In this document: positions 40,316 to 48,914 of the stretch, one piece after another
How the letters are laid out: each line of letters starts with the position of its first letter
Numbering within the stretch: the first letter of the stretch is position 1
Assembly: GCA_934433485.1 (NCBI GenBank)
Contig: CAKRZR010000002.1
Location: 62,001 to 126,000 of the forward strand
From: an uncultured Eubacteriales bacterium
Lineage (GTDB): Bacteria > Bacillota > Clostridia > Oscillospirales > CAG-272
Direction: 5' to 3'
Length of the DNA stretch: 64,000 bases
The notes under the pieces: generated by a model
Told to the model about the DNA's origin: nothing
The model's input: only the letters and a program-made list of their open reading frames with translations
Databases searched by the model: none
Program-made: the position numbers and the translations under genes

Positions 40316-41556
40316 ACGTCCTCTCCCTTGATCCTCTGCCAGTACGCGCTCGCCGCCTGCTCCGTTTTGTTCTCGCCGAATGTGTAGTACCTTTTCCCGC
40401 GCAGATCGGCGGGCAGATAGTCCTGCTTCACGTAGTGATCCGGGTAATCGTGCGGGTATTTGTATCCCCGGAACTGCGGAGAACGAAGGTGTGTCGGGAT
40501 GTCGCTGCCCAGACCCTTGTGTATGTCCTCGATCGCTGCGTTGATGGCGTCGTGGGCGGAATTGGACTTTGGTGCGGTCGCCAAAATCACGGCGGCGTTG
40601 GCAAGGGGCAGGCGGGCTTCGGGCAAACCAAGCTCACGGGCACTTTCTACACACGCGCGCACGATCACCGCCGCCATCGGATACGCCGGACCGATGTCCT
40701 CGCTGGCGATCACCATCAGCCGCCGGCAGGGGGAGATCAGGTCGCCGCCCTCCAGGAGCTTCGCGAGATAAAACACCGCCGCGTCCGGATCGGAGCCGCG
40801 GATCGATTTTTGCAGACACGACAACAAATCGTAATGTACATCCCCGTCGCGATCGAAATTCGACAAATATCCCTCCGGCACCAGTGCCTCCACGGCATCC
40901 ATCGACACGAGCATTCCGCCATCCGCTTCTTCCCCGAGACGGACCGCAACCTCCAAAAGAGTCAGACCACGGCGCACATCTCCCCCGGACGCGTCCGCCA
41001 ATTTCGCAAGCACCCCATCGGCAAACGTGAGCTGTGGATACCGCTCCGCCGCCACCTTTTGCAGCCTTGTGAGAATATCCGCCGCGGTCACATGGCAAAA
41101 TTCAAAAACGGAGCATCGGGACAGAAGCGCGTCATATATATAGTAGTAGGGATTCTCCGTCGTGGAGGCAATGAGCGTGATTCTGCCGTCCTCCAGATAT
41201 TCGAGCAGGGATTGCTGCTGCTTTTTGTTGAAATACTGGATCTCATCGAGGTAGAGTAAGATCCCGTTCTGACCGAGCAGTCCCTCCGTTTCCTTTGTCA
41301 CGTCGCGAATATCGGACAGCGAAGCCGTCGTTGCGTTCAATCGATACATCTGCATGCCGGACGCATGGGCAAGGATTCCGGCAGCCGTCGTTTTCCCACA
41401 TCCCGGCGGACCGAAAAAGATCATGGACGGCAGCTTCCCACTGGCGGCGATACGGCGCAGGATCCCGTTTTTTCCGCAGAGCTGCGGCTGTCCGACCATG
41501 TCGTCAAAGGTCATCGGACGGACTTTTTCGGCAAGCGGTGTATAGGTGTTTGTCAT
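40312..41556 (-). CDS. rarA: Replication-associated recombination protein A (RarA/MgsA)
   Basis: AAA+ clamp-loader-like ATPase acting at stalled replication forks. The 414-residue protein has PLAEKVRPMTFDDMVGQ, Walker A FFGPPGCGKTT at 47-57, Walker B LLYLDEIQYFNKKQQ, sensor I TLIASTTENPYY, and the C-terminal domain with DPDAAVFYLAKLLEGG, IASEDIGPA and PTHLRSPQFRGYKYPHDY. Length and features are typical. It is the first gene of a pair with a RecF-like ATPase. A minus-strand promoter lies about 430 bases upstream (41985-42013). Confidence 0.95.
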   Translation of the reverse strand: MTNTYTPLAEKVRPMTFDDMVGQPQLCGKNGILRRIAASGKLPSMIFFGPPGCGKTTAAGILAHASGMQMYRLNATTASLSDIRDVTKETEGLLGQNGILLYLDEIQYFNKKQQQSLLEYLEDGRITLIASTTENPYYYIYDALLSRCSVFEFCHVTAADILTRLQKVAAERYPQLTFADGVLAKLADASGGDVRRGLTLLEVAVRLGEEADGGMLVSMDAVEALVPEGYLSNFDRDGDVHYDLLSCLQKSIRGSDPDAAVFYLAKLLEGGDLISPCRRLMVIASEDIGPAYPMAAVIVRACVESARELGLPEARLPLANAAVILATAPKSNSAHDAINAAIEDIHKGLGSDIPTHLRSPQFRGYKYPHDYPDHYVKQDYLPADLRGKRYYTFGENKTEQAASAYWQRIKGEDV

Positions 41557-41596
41557 ATGGTTCCCCTTATCAGATTTCGTTCGCGGAGGTTTTTTT

Positions 41597-41899
41597 ATGA
41601 TGCTGCAAAAATGTTGTCCGGGCGCCGCGGTTTCCTACCCACAGCTGGAGGTGCCATGCTTTGCCTCCTTCAATCGGTTTTATGACAGGCTCGCACAGGC
41701 GGCATTGGAATTTGCACGCCATGCCAGAGACGAGGACAGCCGCTCCTTTTATCGTATGCAGTGCGTACTCGCACAGACGGCGGAAAATACAATCACAGTC
41801 ACGGTTTCGCTGTCTCACAGAATCCCGCAGACTACCACGCGGCAGCGCACGTTTTCCCAGGTATGGCGGGACGGTTTGCTGTGCGCTTGTGAGCTGTAA
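41597..41899 (+). CDS. Small unknown protein (100 aa)
   Basis: I do not recognise this protein. It starts at an ATG-ATG pair (41597) preceded by GCGGAGG seven bases away, a strong binding site, and ends before a clear terminator (41938-41961). The sequence has a cysteine-rich beginning (MMLQKCCPGAAVSYPQLEVPC), an amphipathic helix (RFYDRLAQAALEFARHARDE) and a beta-like segment NTITVTVSLSHRIPQTTTRQ. This resembles the compact alpha/beta domains annotated as DUFs in Clostridia, but I cannot name one. It lies divergent to rarA and antisense to the long rarA leader. Confidence 0.55.
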   Translation: MMLQKCCPGAAVSYPQLEVPCFASFNRFYDRLAQAALEFARHARDEDSRSFYRMQCVLAQTAENTITVTVSLSHRIPQTTTRQRTFSQVWRDGLLCACEL

Positions 41900-41937
41900 C
41901 GGCACACCGCGGCTATAAAAACGAATAATTTGCGTTT

Positions 41938-41961
41938 TGCTACGCCTTTGCGGCGTATTTT
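41938..41961 (+). terminator. Terminator after the small gene at 41597
   Basis: Perfect stem TACGCC (41941-41946) / GGCGTA (41952-41957) with a 5-base loop followed by TTTTG on the plus strand. Confidence 0.6.
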
Positions 41962-41984
41962 GTACGGCGGACAGGTATATACTA

Positions 41985-42013
41985 ATTGTATTTCCACGTG
42001 CGCCGTTTGTCAA
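41985..42013 (-). promoter_or_regulatory. Minus-strand promoter upstream of rarA
   Basis: Perfect TTGACA (42008-42013), 17-base spacer and TACAAT (41985-41990). The nearest minus-strand gene is rarA, 430 bases away; the transcript would run antisense to the small gene at 41597-41899. A separate short RNA from here is an alternative. Confidence 0.6.
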
Positions 42014-42128
42014 GAGCATGCGGCAAAAAAACCCCGGCAAAAAACCGATGCCAATTTGCCCGACATACCGTTTTTCGCGTGTCCCGGACTGAATATTCAC
42101 ATTTTCCAGAAATTTCACAAATTGTACA

Positions 42129-42157
42129 TTGCGAACATGCAGATTTTATGGTAAAAT
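42129..42157 (+). promoter_or_regulatory. Promoter of the V-ATPase operon
   Basis: TTGCGA (42129-42134), 17-base spacer and TAAAAT (42152-42157), about 64 bases before the first V-ATPase gene. It is divergent from the rarA-side promoter. The rest of 41962-42128 shows no gene. Confidence 0.6.
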
Positions 42158-42220
42158 GATTTTTACGGATTCTGCAAAAAACAATCACCGTACCACAGGT
42201 ACAGAAAGGATGGGCAATCA

Positions 42221-42550
42221 ATGCAAAACGATGCACTGGAGCAGATTCGCAAAGCCGAAGCGGACAACCAGACCCGGATCCAGTCCGCCACACAGGAAGC
42301 GGCGGACAGATTGCGGCAGGCTTCCGGCGATCGCGAGGTCCGTCTCCGGGAAAAGGAAGCCGCACTGCGTGAGGAACTGTCCGAAGCGTGCGCGCAAACG
42401 GAGCAGCAGGCAGCCTCACTGCGCGAAGAGGCAAACGGCACAGCACAAGCGCATGCAAAAGCGATCCGGAATGCCGTTGCCGGGAAAATGGACGACGCGG
42501 TGGCATATGTCGTGGACGCGATCCTGACCCGCGCCGCCAGAACCTCGTGA
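42221..42550 (+). CDS. V-type ATPase peripheral stalk subunit H (G/NtpF-like)
   Basis: A 109-residue, highly charged helical protein (ALEQIRKAEADNQTRIQSATQEAADR...), almost entirely coiled coil, typical of the small peripheral-stalk subunit called H in archaea (AhaH) or F in Enterococcus. It would pair with subunit E as a stator connecting the catalytic head to subunit I. The start follows GAAAGGA. It is the first gene of the nine-gene V-ATPase operon and is nine bases from the next. Confidence 0.82.
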   Translation: MQNDALEQIRKAEADNQTRIQSATQEAADRLRQASGDREVRLREKEAALREELSEACAQTEQQAASLREEANGTAQAHAKAIRNAVAGKMDDAVAYVVDAILTRAARTS

Positions 42551-42558
42551 GGTAGTGT

Positions 42559-44487
42559 ATGGCTGTTGGAAAAATGAAAAAGCTGTCCGTCGTTACCATG
42601 CGCTCGGATGCGGACAAGCTGATGACAGAGCTGCAGAAACGCCGCTGTGTGGATCTGAGCGCATCTGTTCCGGAATCTCCCGCCATAGCCGCACAGCCGG
42701 TTCACGCGGAGAAAGCCGCACATTTGCAGCGAAAGCTCCGCGACGCCCGGCAGGCTATCGATTTTCTCTCGCAATACCACAAAAAAACGCGCTCCCTGTT
42801 CACGCCGATAACGGAGGTTCCCTTCGACGCGGACAATCGGGAAAACGCCGAAACGGAATCCGCTGTCTCACGCGCTGTCGGGCTGGAGGATCGTCTGCGG
42901 CGCATTGCCGGGGATATACAGTCTCTTGAAAATGACCGGCTCGCACTGTATCCATGGCGCGGTTATATGGGAGTCCTGCCGGGAACGGAAACCCGATTCA
43001 CAAAAACCGTCTGCGGCACCTTGCCCGGCGGCGTCGATCCGTCTGCCCTCGACACAGCACTCGCCGACGTGCCTTGTGTGACGGAGATCGTATCCGCGGA
43101 CAAAACAAGCGCGGCGGTCGCCGTCACGGTGCATAAGGACGAAGCCGACACGGCATCGCGCATTCTTGCCGGACTCGGATTTACGCAAACCTCCGCTCAT
43201 GCCGCGGATGTGGAAGGCTTCGCGGACGGAAAGCTGTCGCTTCTGGGAACGGAAATCGCCGCCTTGGAAAAGGAACGCGAGGAAATACGCCGTGACGCAA
43301 CAGCACTTTCGGACAGGCTGTCGGCGATCGAGGTCTACTGCGACCGTCTGACCACGACAATCGCGCGGCTCGACGCGTCCGGACAGCTCATCTACACGGA
43401 TACCACTGCGGTGCTCACCGGCTGGGTTCCGGAAAAGGCGGTAAAAAAGCTCGTCGACCTTTTGGAAGCCCGCGGCGACGCCTATGCGCTGACCGATCCG
43501 GAACCGGAGGACGATGTACCGGTGCTGCTTGAAAACAACGCGATGGCGACCCAGTTTGAGCCTGTCATCAGTCTCTATTCTCTGCCGGCGTACGGCACGT
43601 TTGACCCGACGTTTGTCATGAGCTTTTTCTACATTATTATATTCGGGCTCATGTTCGCGGATGTCGGCTACGGCTTGCTGCTCGTCGCCGCGTGCTTACT
43701 CGGACTCAAACTCATGAAGCCGACAGGCTCTCTGCGCAAGTTCATGTGGATGTTCACCATGTGCGGCGGATCCATGATCGTGATGGGCGTACTGTTCGGC
43801 GGATATTTCGGGGATCTCCCGGACGCCATCGCCAAGTACTTTCTTGGCAAGCCGGAGGGCTGTGATCTCGCGCTCTGGTTCAATCCGCTGTCGGAGCCGA
43901 TGGCGTTCCTCTTTGTCTCCCTCGGCATCGGCGCGCTCCATCTGTTCGCAGGTCTTTGCGTGAAGTTTTATGTGCTCTGGAAAGGCGGACACCCATTTGC
44001 CGCGATTTTTGACGCGGGAAGCTGGATGCTTGTCTTTATCGGTGCAGGACTCGCGTTTGTCTCCATGAACATCGGTATCGCCGTCGTATGTGTGGGGCTG
44101 GTGATGCTCGTGCTGACGCAGGGACGCGCGGAAAAGAACCCGATCATGAAGGTGCTCAAGGGACTGCTCAGTCTCTACGACATCGTCAGCTATGTGTCCG
44201 ACCTTTTGTCCTATTCCCGTATTCTCTCGCTCGGACTTGCGTCCGCTGTCATCGCAAGCGTGTTCAACACCATCGGCACCATGTTCGGTCCTACCGTCGC
44301 CGGTGTGATCATGCTCATCATCGTCGGTACGATCGGTCACGTGATGAACCTCGGCATCAACCTGCTTGGTTCGTTCGTACACACCTCCCGTCTCCAGTAT
44401 ATTGAATTTTTCGGAAAATTCTACGAGGACGGCGGCAGACCCTTCACACCGCTTTCTCCCCAATCGCAATACGTTCGCTTTGAGTAA
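42559..44487 (+). CDS. V-type ATPase subunit I
   Basis: Membrane stator subunit (a/I) that forms the ion half-channels against the rotor ring. The 642-residue protein has a cytosolic N-terminal half with coiled coils (MAVGKMKKLSVVTMRSD...; about 1-340) and a C-terminal half with about eight helices starting TFDPTFVMSFFYIIIFGLMFADVGYG, a family hallmark, and including VSDLLSYSRILSLGLASAVIA, whose Arg is the ion-path arginine of the family. The start follows GAGGTAG and is nine bases after subunit H. Confidence 0.95.
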   Translation: MAVGKMKKLSVVTMRSDADKLMTELQKRRCVDLSASVPESPAIAAQPVHAEKAAHLQRKLRDARQAIDFLSQYHKKTRSLFTPITEVPFDADNRENAETESAVSRAVGLEDRLRRIAGDIQSLENDRLALYPWRGYMGVLPGTETRFTKTVCGTLPGGVDPSALDTALADVPCVTEIVSADKTSAAVAVTVHKDEADTASRILAGLGFTQTSAHAADVEGFADGKLSLLGTEIAALEKEREEIRRDATALSDRLSAIEVYCDRLTTTIARLDASGQLIYTDTTAVLTGWVPEKAVKKLVDLLEARGDAYALTDPEPEDDVPVLLENNAMATQFEPVISLYSLPAYGTFDPTFVMSFFYIIIFGLMFADVGYGLLLVAACLLGLKLMKPTGSLRKFMWMFTMCGGSMIVMGVLFGGYFGDLPDAIAKYFLGKPEGCDLALWFNPLSEPMAFLFVSLGIGALHLFAGLCVKFYVLWKGGHPFAAIFDAGSWMLVFIGAGLAFVSMNIGIAVVCVGLVMLVLTQGRAEKNPIMKVLKGLLSLYDIVSYVSDLLSYSRILSLGLASAVIASVFNTIGTMFGPTVAGVIMLIIVGTIGHVMNLGINLLGSFVHTSRLQYIEFFGKFYEDGGRPFTPLSPQSQYVRFE

Positions 44488-44529
44488 TTTTTGAAAACGG
44501 TTCTCAATACAAAAAGGAGTATCAGCATT

Positions 44530-45030
44530 ATGGAAATCTCAACCTTTTCTCAGTTCCTGAATCAGTTTGTCACCGGACAGAATTTGGCAATCACCGGCGC
44601 CGTACTCGCGGCTACCCTTGCCGGTATCGGAAGCGCAAAGGGCGTTGCGCTCGTTGGTGAAGCGTCCAGCGGCATGCTCAGCGAGGATCCGTCCAAGTTT
44701 GGTAAAGCACTCCTGCTGCAGGCACTGCCGGGCACACAGGGTATCTACGGTCTGATCACCGCGTTCCTCATCCTCTTCAAAATCGGCGTCATCGGCACAC
44801 CGCAGAACATCTCGGTGATCGACGGTGTGTACTTCCTGCTTGCCTCTCTTCCAATCGCCATCGTAGGTCTTCGTTCCGCCGTGCTGCAGGGACGTGTTGC
44901 CGCCGCCGGTATCCACCTGATCGCAAAGCGTCCGGGCGAAGTCGGTAAAGCAATCACCCAGGCAGCCCTTGTCGAAACCTACGCCATCTTCGCGCTCCTC
45001 ATCTCTCTCCTGCCCATTCTGTTTTATTAA
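44530..45030 (+). CDS. V-type ATPase proteolipid subunit K (sodium-type)
   Basis: Rotor-ring subunit with four helices arising from two fused hairpins, 166 residues. It has the residues that bind Na+ in Enterococcus hirae NtpK: Leu66, Thr69 and Gln70 (in LPGTQGIYG), Gln120 (in LQGRVAA) and Glu149 (in LVETYAIF), plus Tyr73. Only the second hairpin carries the carboxylate, as in NtpK. This strongly suggests Na+ rather than H+ transport, by family knowledge. I chose ATG 44530 because AAGGAG precedes it; an upstream reading from 44491 has no binding site. Confidence 0.94.
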   Translation: MEISTFSQFLNQFVTGQNLAITGAVLAATLAGIGSAKGVALVGEASSGMLSEDPSKFGKALLLQALPGTQGIYGLITAFLILFKIGVIGTPQNISVIDGVYFLLASLPIAIVGLRSAVLQGRVAAAGIHLIAKRPGEVGKAITQAALVETYAIFALLISLLPILFY

Positions 45031-45075
45031 TTTTTCCACAAAAGCAAATCGATACCCGGTCATCCGGGAGAATGG

Positions 45076-45750
45076 ATGGAGGACATGAACAATTTAGATA
45101 AGATCCTTGCAAAGATCGCTGCGGACGCGGACGAAAAGTGTCAAAAAATCGCGGACGATACCCGCGCCAGACTGTCCGCCATGGACGCAGACACCCAAAA
45201 ACGGATCGCCTCCATGGAAGCCGCCGCCGCTGTCACACAAAAAAAGGAAACGGACGCGATCCTGTCCAGAGCCCGGTCGGAATGTGCCATGCGGGAACGC
45301 GAAACGCTCCTCGCCGAAAAGGCAGCGCTCCTCGATGAGGTATATATCCGGGCAGAAAAGGCGATCCGTGCGCTTCCGGACGAAAAATACAGTGCGTTTC
45401 TCGCCTCCCTTGCCGCCGACGCGATTTTGGAACGGCGCGACACCGTTCGCAGACTGCGTGAGGAGTATGGGGACGAAGAGGACGATGCCGATACATTCGC
45501 GCTTGTTCTCTCCGAGACGGATCGCGCAAAATTCGGAAAAGCGGTATGCGACGGCACAACCGCCCTGCTTGCCCAAAAAGGCGTGGACGATGTTTTCGTG
45601 ACGCTTGCTGCCGCGGACGCGCGGATCGTCGGCGGCGTCATCGTACGCTACGGTGACATGGAGACCACCTGCTCGATCGCCGCGCTGCTTTCCGGTATTC
45701 GCGAGGACACAGAGGCAAAAATCGCCGTAATGCTGTTTGCGCAGCTTTGA
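45076..45750 (+). CDS. V-type ATPase peripheral stalk subunit E
   Basis: Stator subunit with an N-terminal coiled coil (LDKILAKIAADADEKCQKIADDTRARL...) and a C-terminal globular domain (TALLAQKGVDDVFVTLAAADARIVGGVIVRYGDMETTCSIAALL split over residues 160-210), 224 residues. Ends IAVMLFAQL. The ATG at 45076 follows GGGAG; the ATG three codons later is an alternative. It is 45 bases after subunit K. Confidence 0.85.
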   Translation: MEDMNNLDKILAKIAADADEKCQKIADDTRARLSAMDADTQKRIASMEAAAAVTQKKETDAILSRARSECAMRERETLLAEKAALLDEVYIRAEKAIRALPDEKYSAFLASLAADAILERRDTVRRLREEYGDEEDDADTFALVLSETDRAKFGKAVCDGTTALLAQKGVDDVFVTLAAADARIVGGVIVRYGDMETTCSIAALLSGIREDTEAKIAVMLFAQL

Positions 45751-45765
45751 GCCACAGGTGACGCT

Positions 45766-46770
45766 ATGGCTAAGATAAAAGATACAGAATATATGTACGC
45801 GTCCGCCAAAATCCGCGCCGCGGAGGGAAAGGATACCCCGCGCGCGCGTATCGACCGATTGGCGGAATGCCGTACCGTTCCCGCGCTGCTTGCCGCTGTC
45901 TGCGATCTTGGCTTTCTTGAGGACGGCGGCGCCGTGCCTGCCACATTGGAGGACGCGCTGCGTATGGCGCTTGATCACGCCGTTGCGTTGGTGCAAAACG
46001 CGGTGCCGGAGCCGGAAATCTACAATTTTCTGCTCTACAAATACGATTGCAGCAATCTGAAGGTCGCGCTCAAAGCATCGATCCTTGGCAGGGACTACAG
46101 TGAACTATACTTCCGCTGCGGCACGTTTCCCGTGGACGAGCTGTCCGAACGGCTTGCCGCCCAGGATTTCACCGGCATTCCCACCCATATGGCGCAGGCA
46201 TACGCGGAGGCACGCGATACCTATGCGAAAACCGGCGAGGTGCGCGCCATCGATCTGCTGCTGGATCACGCATGCTTTGCCGATATTGCGGACAATGTGC
46301 AGAAATATCAGGTGCCACTCTTTGTCCGTTATGCCGCCGCACGTGCCGATCTGACCAATTTACAGACCGCACAGCGTCTTTCCACCGGCCATGCCGCAGA
46401 GGAAACCGCCGCCGCGCTGTTCAAACGGGCGTATGTTCCCGGCGGCACGCTGCCTGCCGAAATTTTCTTCTCCGACGAAGGTCACGTGCGCGATTACGAG
46501 GCGCTTACCGGTGTATTGGAGGATGACGCGCTGCGGGAGCTTCTCACAAAGGTTCTCTCCGACCGCAATCCGCCGGACGGCGCGTTCGACAATTATGCCT
46601 ATCGGCTGTTTGCGGAGCTTCGCCACCAACCATTCGGCGTGGAGATCCCGTTCTGGTTCCTTGTGGTTCGGGAAGCGGAGATCAAAAACTGCCGTCTTAT
46701 CGAAGCGGGTCTGTACGCCGGTCTGAAGCCGGAGGAGATCCGGGAAAGGATTCGGGTGGATTATGTCTAA
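45766..46770 (+). CDS. V-type ATPase subunit C
   Basis: Central socket subunit that links the rotor ring to the central stalk (d/C type). The 334-residue, mostly helical protein has MYASAKIRAAEGKD, the family region YNFLLYKYDCSNLKVALKA, and VEIPFWFLVVREAEIKNCRLIEAGLYAGLKPEEIRERI at the end, split as domains. Ribosome binding site AGGTGA. Overlaps subunit F by eight bases, so they are translationally coupled. Confidence 0.9.
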   Translation: MAKIKDTEYMYASAKIRAAEGKDTPRARIDRLAECRTVPALLAAVCDLGFLEDGGAVPATLEDALRMALDHAVALVQNAVPEPEIYNFLLYKYDCSNLKVALKASILGRDYSELYFRCGTFPVDELSERLAAQDFTGIPTHMAQAYAEARDTYAKTGEVRAIDLLLDHACFADIADNVQKYQVPLFVRYAAARADLTNLQTAQRLSTGHAAEETAAALFKRAYVPGGTLPAEIFFSDEGHVRDYEALTGVLEDDALRELLTKVLSDRNPPDGAFDNYAYRLFAELRHQPFGVEIPFWFLVVREAEIKNCRLIEAGLYAGLKPEEIRERIRVDYV

Positions 46771-47071
46771 AATCGGCGTAATCGGACCGCGCGGCGAGGT
46801 TATGACGTTTCTTGCCGCCGGATTTGCCGTATATGAAGCGGAGGATGTTTCCGAAGCCGCGGACGCACTGCGCAAAGCCGCTGACGAATGCGCGATTCTC
46901 TATCTCTCGCCGGTTTACGCAGACGCTCTGTCGGCGGAAATTGCCGCCTATGACGGATTGGTCACGCCCGCGATTCTGCCGCTGCCTGAGAAAGACGGCG
47001 GTGTCGGCATGCGAAATCTGAAAAAATACGTGGAACGGGCAGTCGGCGCGGACATTCTCTTCAAGGAATGA
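46763..47071 (+). CDS. V-type ATPase subunit F
   Basis: Central-stalk subunit (F/NtpG), 102 residues, Rossmann-like: MSKIGVIGPRGEVMTFLAAGF, AILYLSPVYADALSAEI, AILPLPEKDGGVGMRNLKKYVERAVG. Length and order match the family. It follows subunit C with an overlap and precedes the catalytic subunit by 65 bases that contain a CAGGG/CCCTG hairpin (47102-47116) and the subunit A ribosome binding site. Confidence 0.9.
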   Translation: MSKIGVIGPRGEVMTFLAAGFAVYEAEDVSEAADALRKAADECAILYLSPVYADALSAEIAAYDGLVTPAILPLPEKDGGVGMRNLKKYVERAVGADILFKE

Positions 47072-47136
47072 CACGCGATACCCGCAACTTTTGAGAGATT
47101 GCAGGGCTTGTCCCTGAGAAAGGTAAATCGATCCAT

Positions 47137-48897
47137 ATGATTGACGTTACAGGAAAGATCGTCAAGATTTCCGGGCCGCTGGTGATCGCCGAGGGCATGC
47201 GGGAAGCCAATATGTTCGACGTCGTCCGTGTCGGCGAAAACCGTCTGATCGGCGAAATCATCGAAATGCATGGCGACCGCGCGTCCATTCAGGTTTATGA
47301 GGAAACAGCGGGGCTTGGCAGAGGCGACATTGTCGTCACCACCGGCGCGCCGCTTTCCGTCGAGCTCGGTCCCGGACTTATCACCAATATTTACGACGGC
47401 ATCGAGCGTCCTCTGGAACGAATGAAGGAGGCCGCCGGCGCCAATATCACAAAGGGTATCGACCTGCCCGCGCTGGATCGCGACAAGAAGTGGACATTCC
47501 ACGCGACAGCGAAACCCGGCGACACCGTGACCGGTGGCGATATCGTCGGCTACGTAGACGAAACCGAGGTCATTCGCCACAAAATCATGGTTCCCGTCGG
47601 CGTATCCGGCAAGATCGACCATGTGCTCACCGGCGAATACACCGTTACAGACGAGATCGGCGTGATCACTGCGGACGACGGCACGAAGGTTTTCCTGACC
47701 ATGCTGCAGCGTTGGCCGGTGCGCCGTTCCCGTCCGTACGCGAAGAAGCTGCCTCCGAACATCCCGATGATCACCGGTCAGCGCACCATCGACTCGCTGT
47801 TCCCGATCGCCATGGGCGGTACGGCGTGCGTTCCGGGTCCGTTCGGCTCCGGCAAGACCGTTGTACAGCATCAGCTCGCCAAGTGGAGCAACGTGGATCT
47901 CGTGGTCTACATCGGCTGCGGAGAGCGCGGCAATGAGATGACGGACGTTCTGCGCGAATTTCCGGAAATCACCGACCCGCGTACCGGCAAATCCCTGATG
48001 CAGAGAACCATCCTCATCGCGAACACCTCCGACATGCCCGTCGCGGCACGTGAAGCATCGATCTACACAGGCATCACCATCGCCGAATACTTCCGCGATA
48101 TGGGTATGAAGGTCGCCGTCATTGCGGACTCTACCTCCCGCTGGGCGGAAGCGCTCCGTGAAATGAGCGGTCGTCTTGAGGAAATGCCCGGTGACGAGGG
48201 CTACCCCGCCTATCTGACCTCCCGCCTTGCACAGTTCTACGAACGCGCCGGTTCCGTCATCTGCATCGGCTCCGACGGACGTGAGGGCGCTCTGTCCGCG
48301 ATCGGCGCCGTATCTCCTCCGGGCGGCGACATTTCCGAGCCGGTCTCCCAGGCGACGATGCGTATCGTCAAGGTATTCTGGGGACTGGACGCCAATCTCG
48401 CCTACCGCCGTCACTTCCCTGCCATCAACTGGCTGACCTCCTATTCCCTGTACCGCGACCGTCTGGAGGGCTGGTACACCGCGAATGTCGATCCGAAATG
48501 GACGGAGCAGACAAAGGAAATCTCCCGCGTGCTGCAGGCGGAAGCGGAGCTGGATGAAATCGTCAAGCTCGTCGGCGTGGATGCGCTCTCGCCGGAGGAC
48601 AGACTGACCCTTGAGGTCGCGCGCAGCCTTCGTGAGGACTTCCTGCAGCAGGACGCCTTCAACCCGGACGACGCGTACTGCTCCCTCCAAAAGCAGTGCG
48701 ATATGGTATCCCTCATCTTCTATTTCCGCGCACAGGCTCTGGAAGCTCTCAAAAAAGGCGCGGACATCGAAAAGATCGCCGTTTTGGACGCAAGAGAACA
48801 GATCGGTCGTGCCAAGAACGTGCCTGAAGCGGAATACAAGGCGGTATTTGCCGAGATCCGCGGCGCCATCGACCGTGAGCTTGCCGCTCTGGTATAA
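47137..48897 (+). CDS. V-type ATPase catalytic subunit A
   Basis: ATP-binding catalytic subunit of the V1 head, 586 residues. Walker A GPFGSGKT at 234-241, the catalytic Glu in GCGERGNEM, Walker B-like VAVIADSTSRWAEALREMSGRLEEMPGDEGYPAYL split across 325-360, and the bulge domain between 110 and 190 that separates V-type A from F-type beta subunits. Start MIDVTGKIVKISGPLV with GAGAAAGG upstream. It may work in ATP hydrolysis (sodium pumping) or synthesis; the sequence cannot say which. Confidence 0.97.
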   Translation: MIDVTGKIVKISGPLVIAEGMREANMFDVVRVGENRLIGEIIEMHGDRASIQVYEETAGLGRGDIVVTTGAPLSVELGPGLITNIYDGIERPLERMKEAAGANITKGIDLPALDRDKKWTFHATAKPGDTVTGGDIVGYVDETEVIRHKIMVPVGVSGKIDHVLTGEYTVTDEIGVITADDGTKVFLTMLQRWPVRRSRPYAKKLPPNIPMITGQRTIDSLFPIAMGGTACVPGPFGSGKTVVQHQLAKWSNVDLVVYIGCGERGNEMTDVLREFPEITDPRTGKSLMQRTILIANTSDMPVAAREASIYTGITIAEYFRDMGMKVAVIADSTSRWAEALREMSGRLEEMPGDEGYPAYLTSRLAQFYERAGSVICIGSDGREGALSAIGAVSPPGGDISEPVSQATMRIVKVFWGLDANLAYRRHFPAINWLTSYSLYRDRLEGWYTANVDPKWTEQTKEISRVLQAEAELDEIVKLVGVDALSPEDRLTLEVARSLREDFLQQDAFNPDDAYCSLQKQCDMVSLIFYFRAQALEALKKGADIEKIAVLDAREQIGRAKNVPEAEYKAVFAEIRGAIDRELAALV

Positions 48898-48914
48898 GAA
48901 AGGATAGGTGCGCA

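Noticed and set aside
41570..42118. 182-codon minus-strand ORF upstream of rarA
   Set aside because: It spans the rarA-side promoter and is antisense to a better-initiated small gene; composition is not protein-like.
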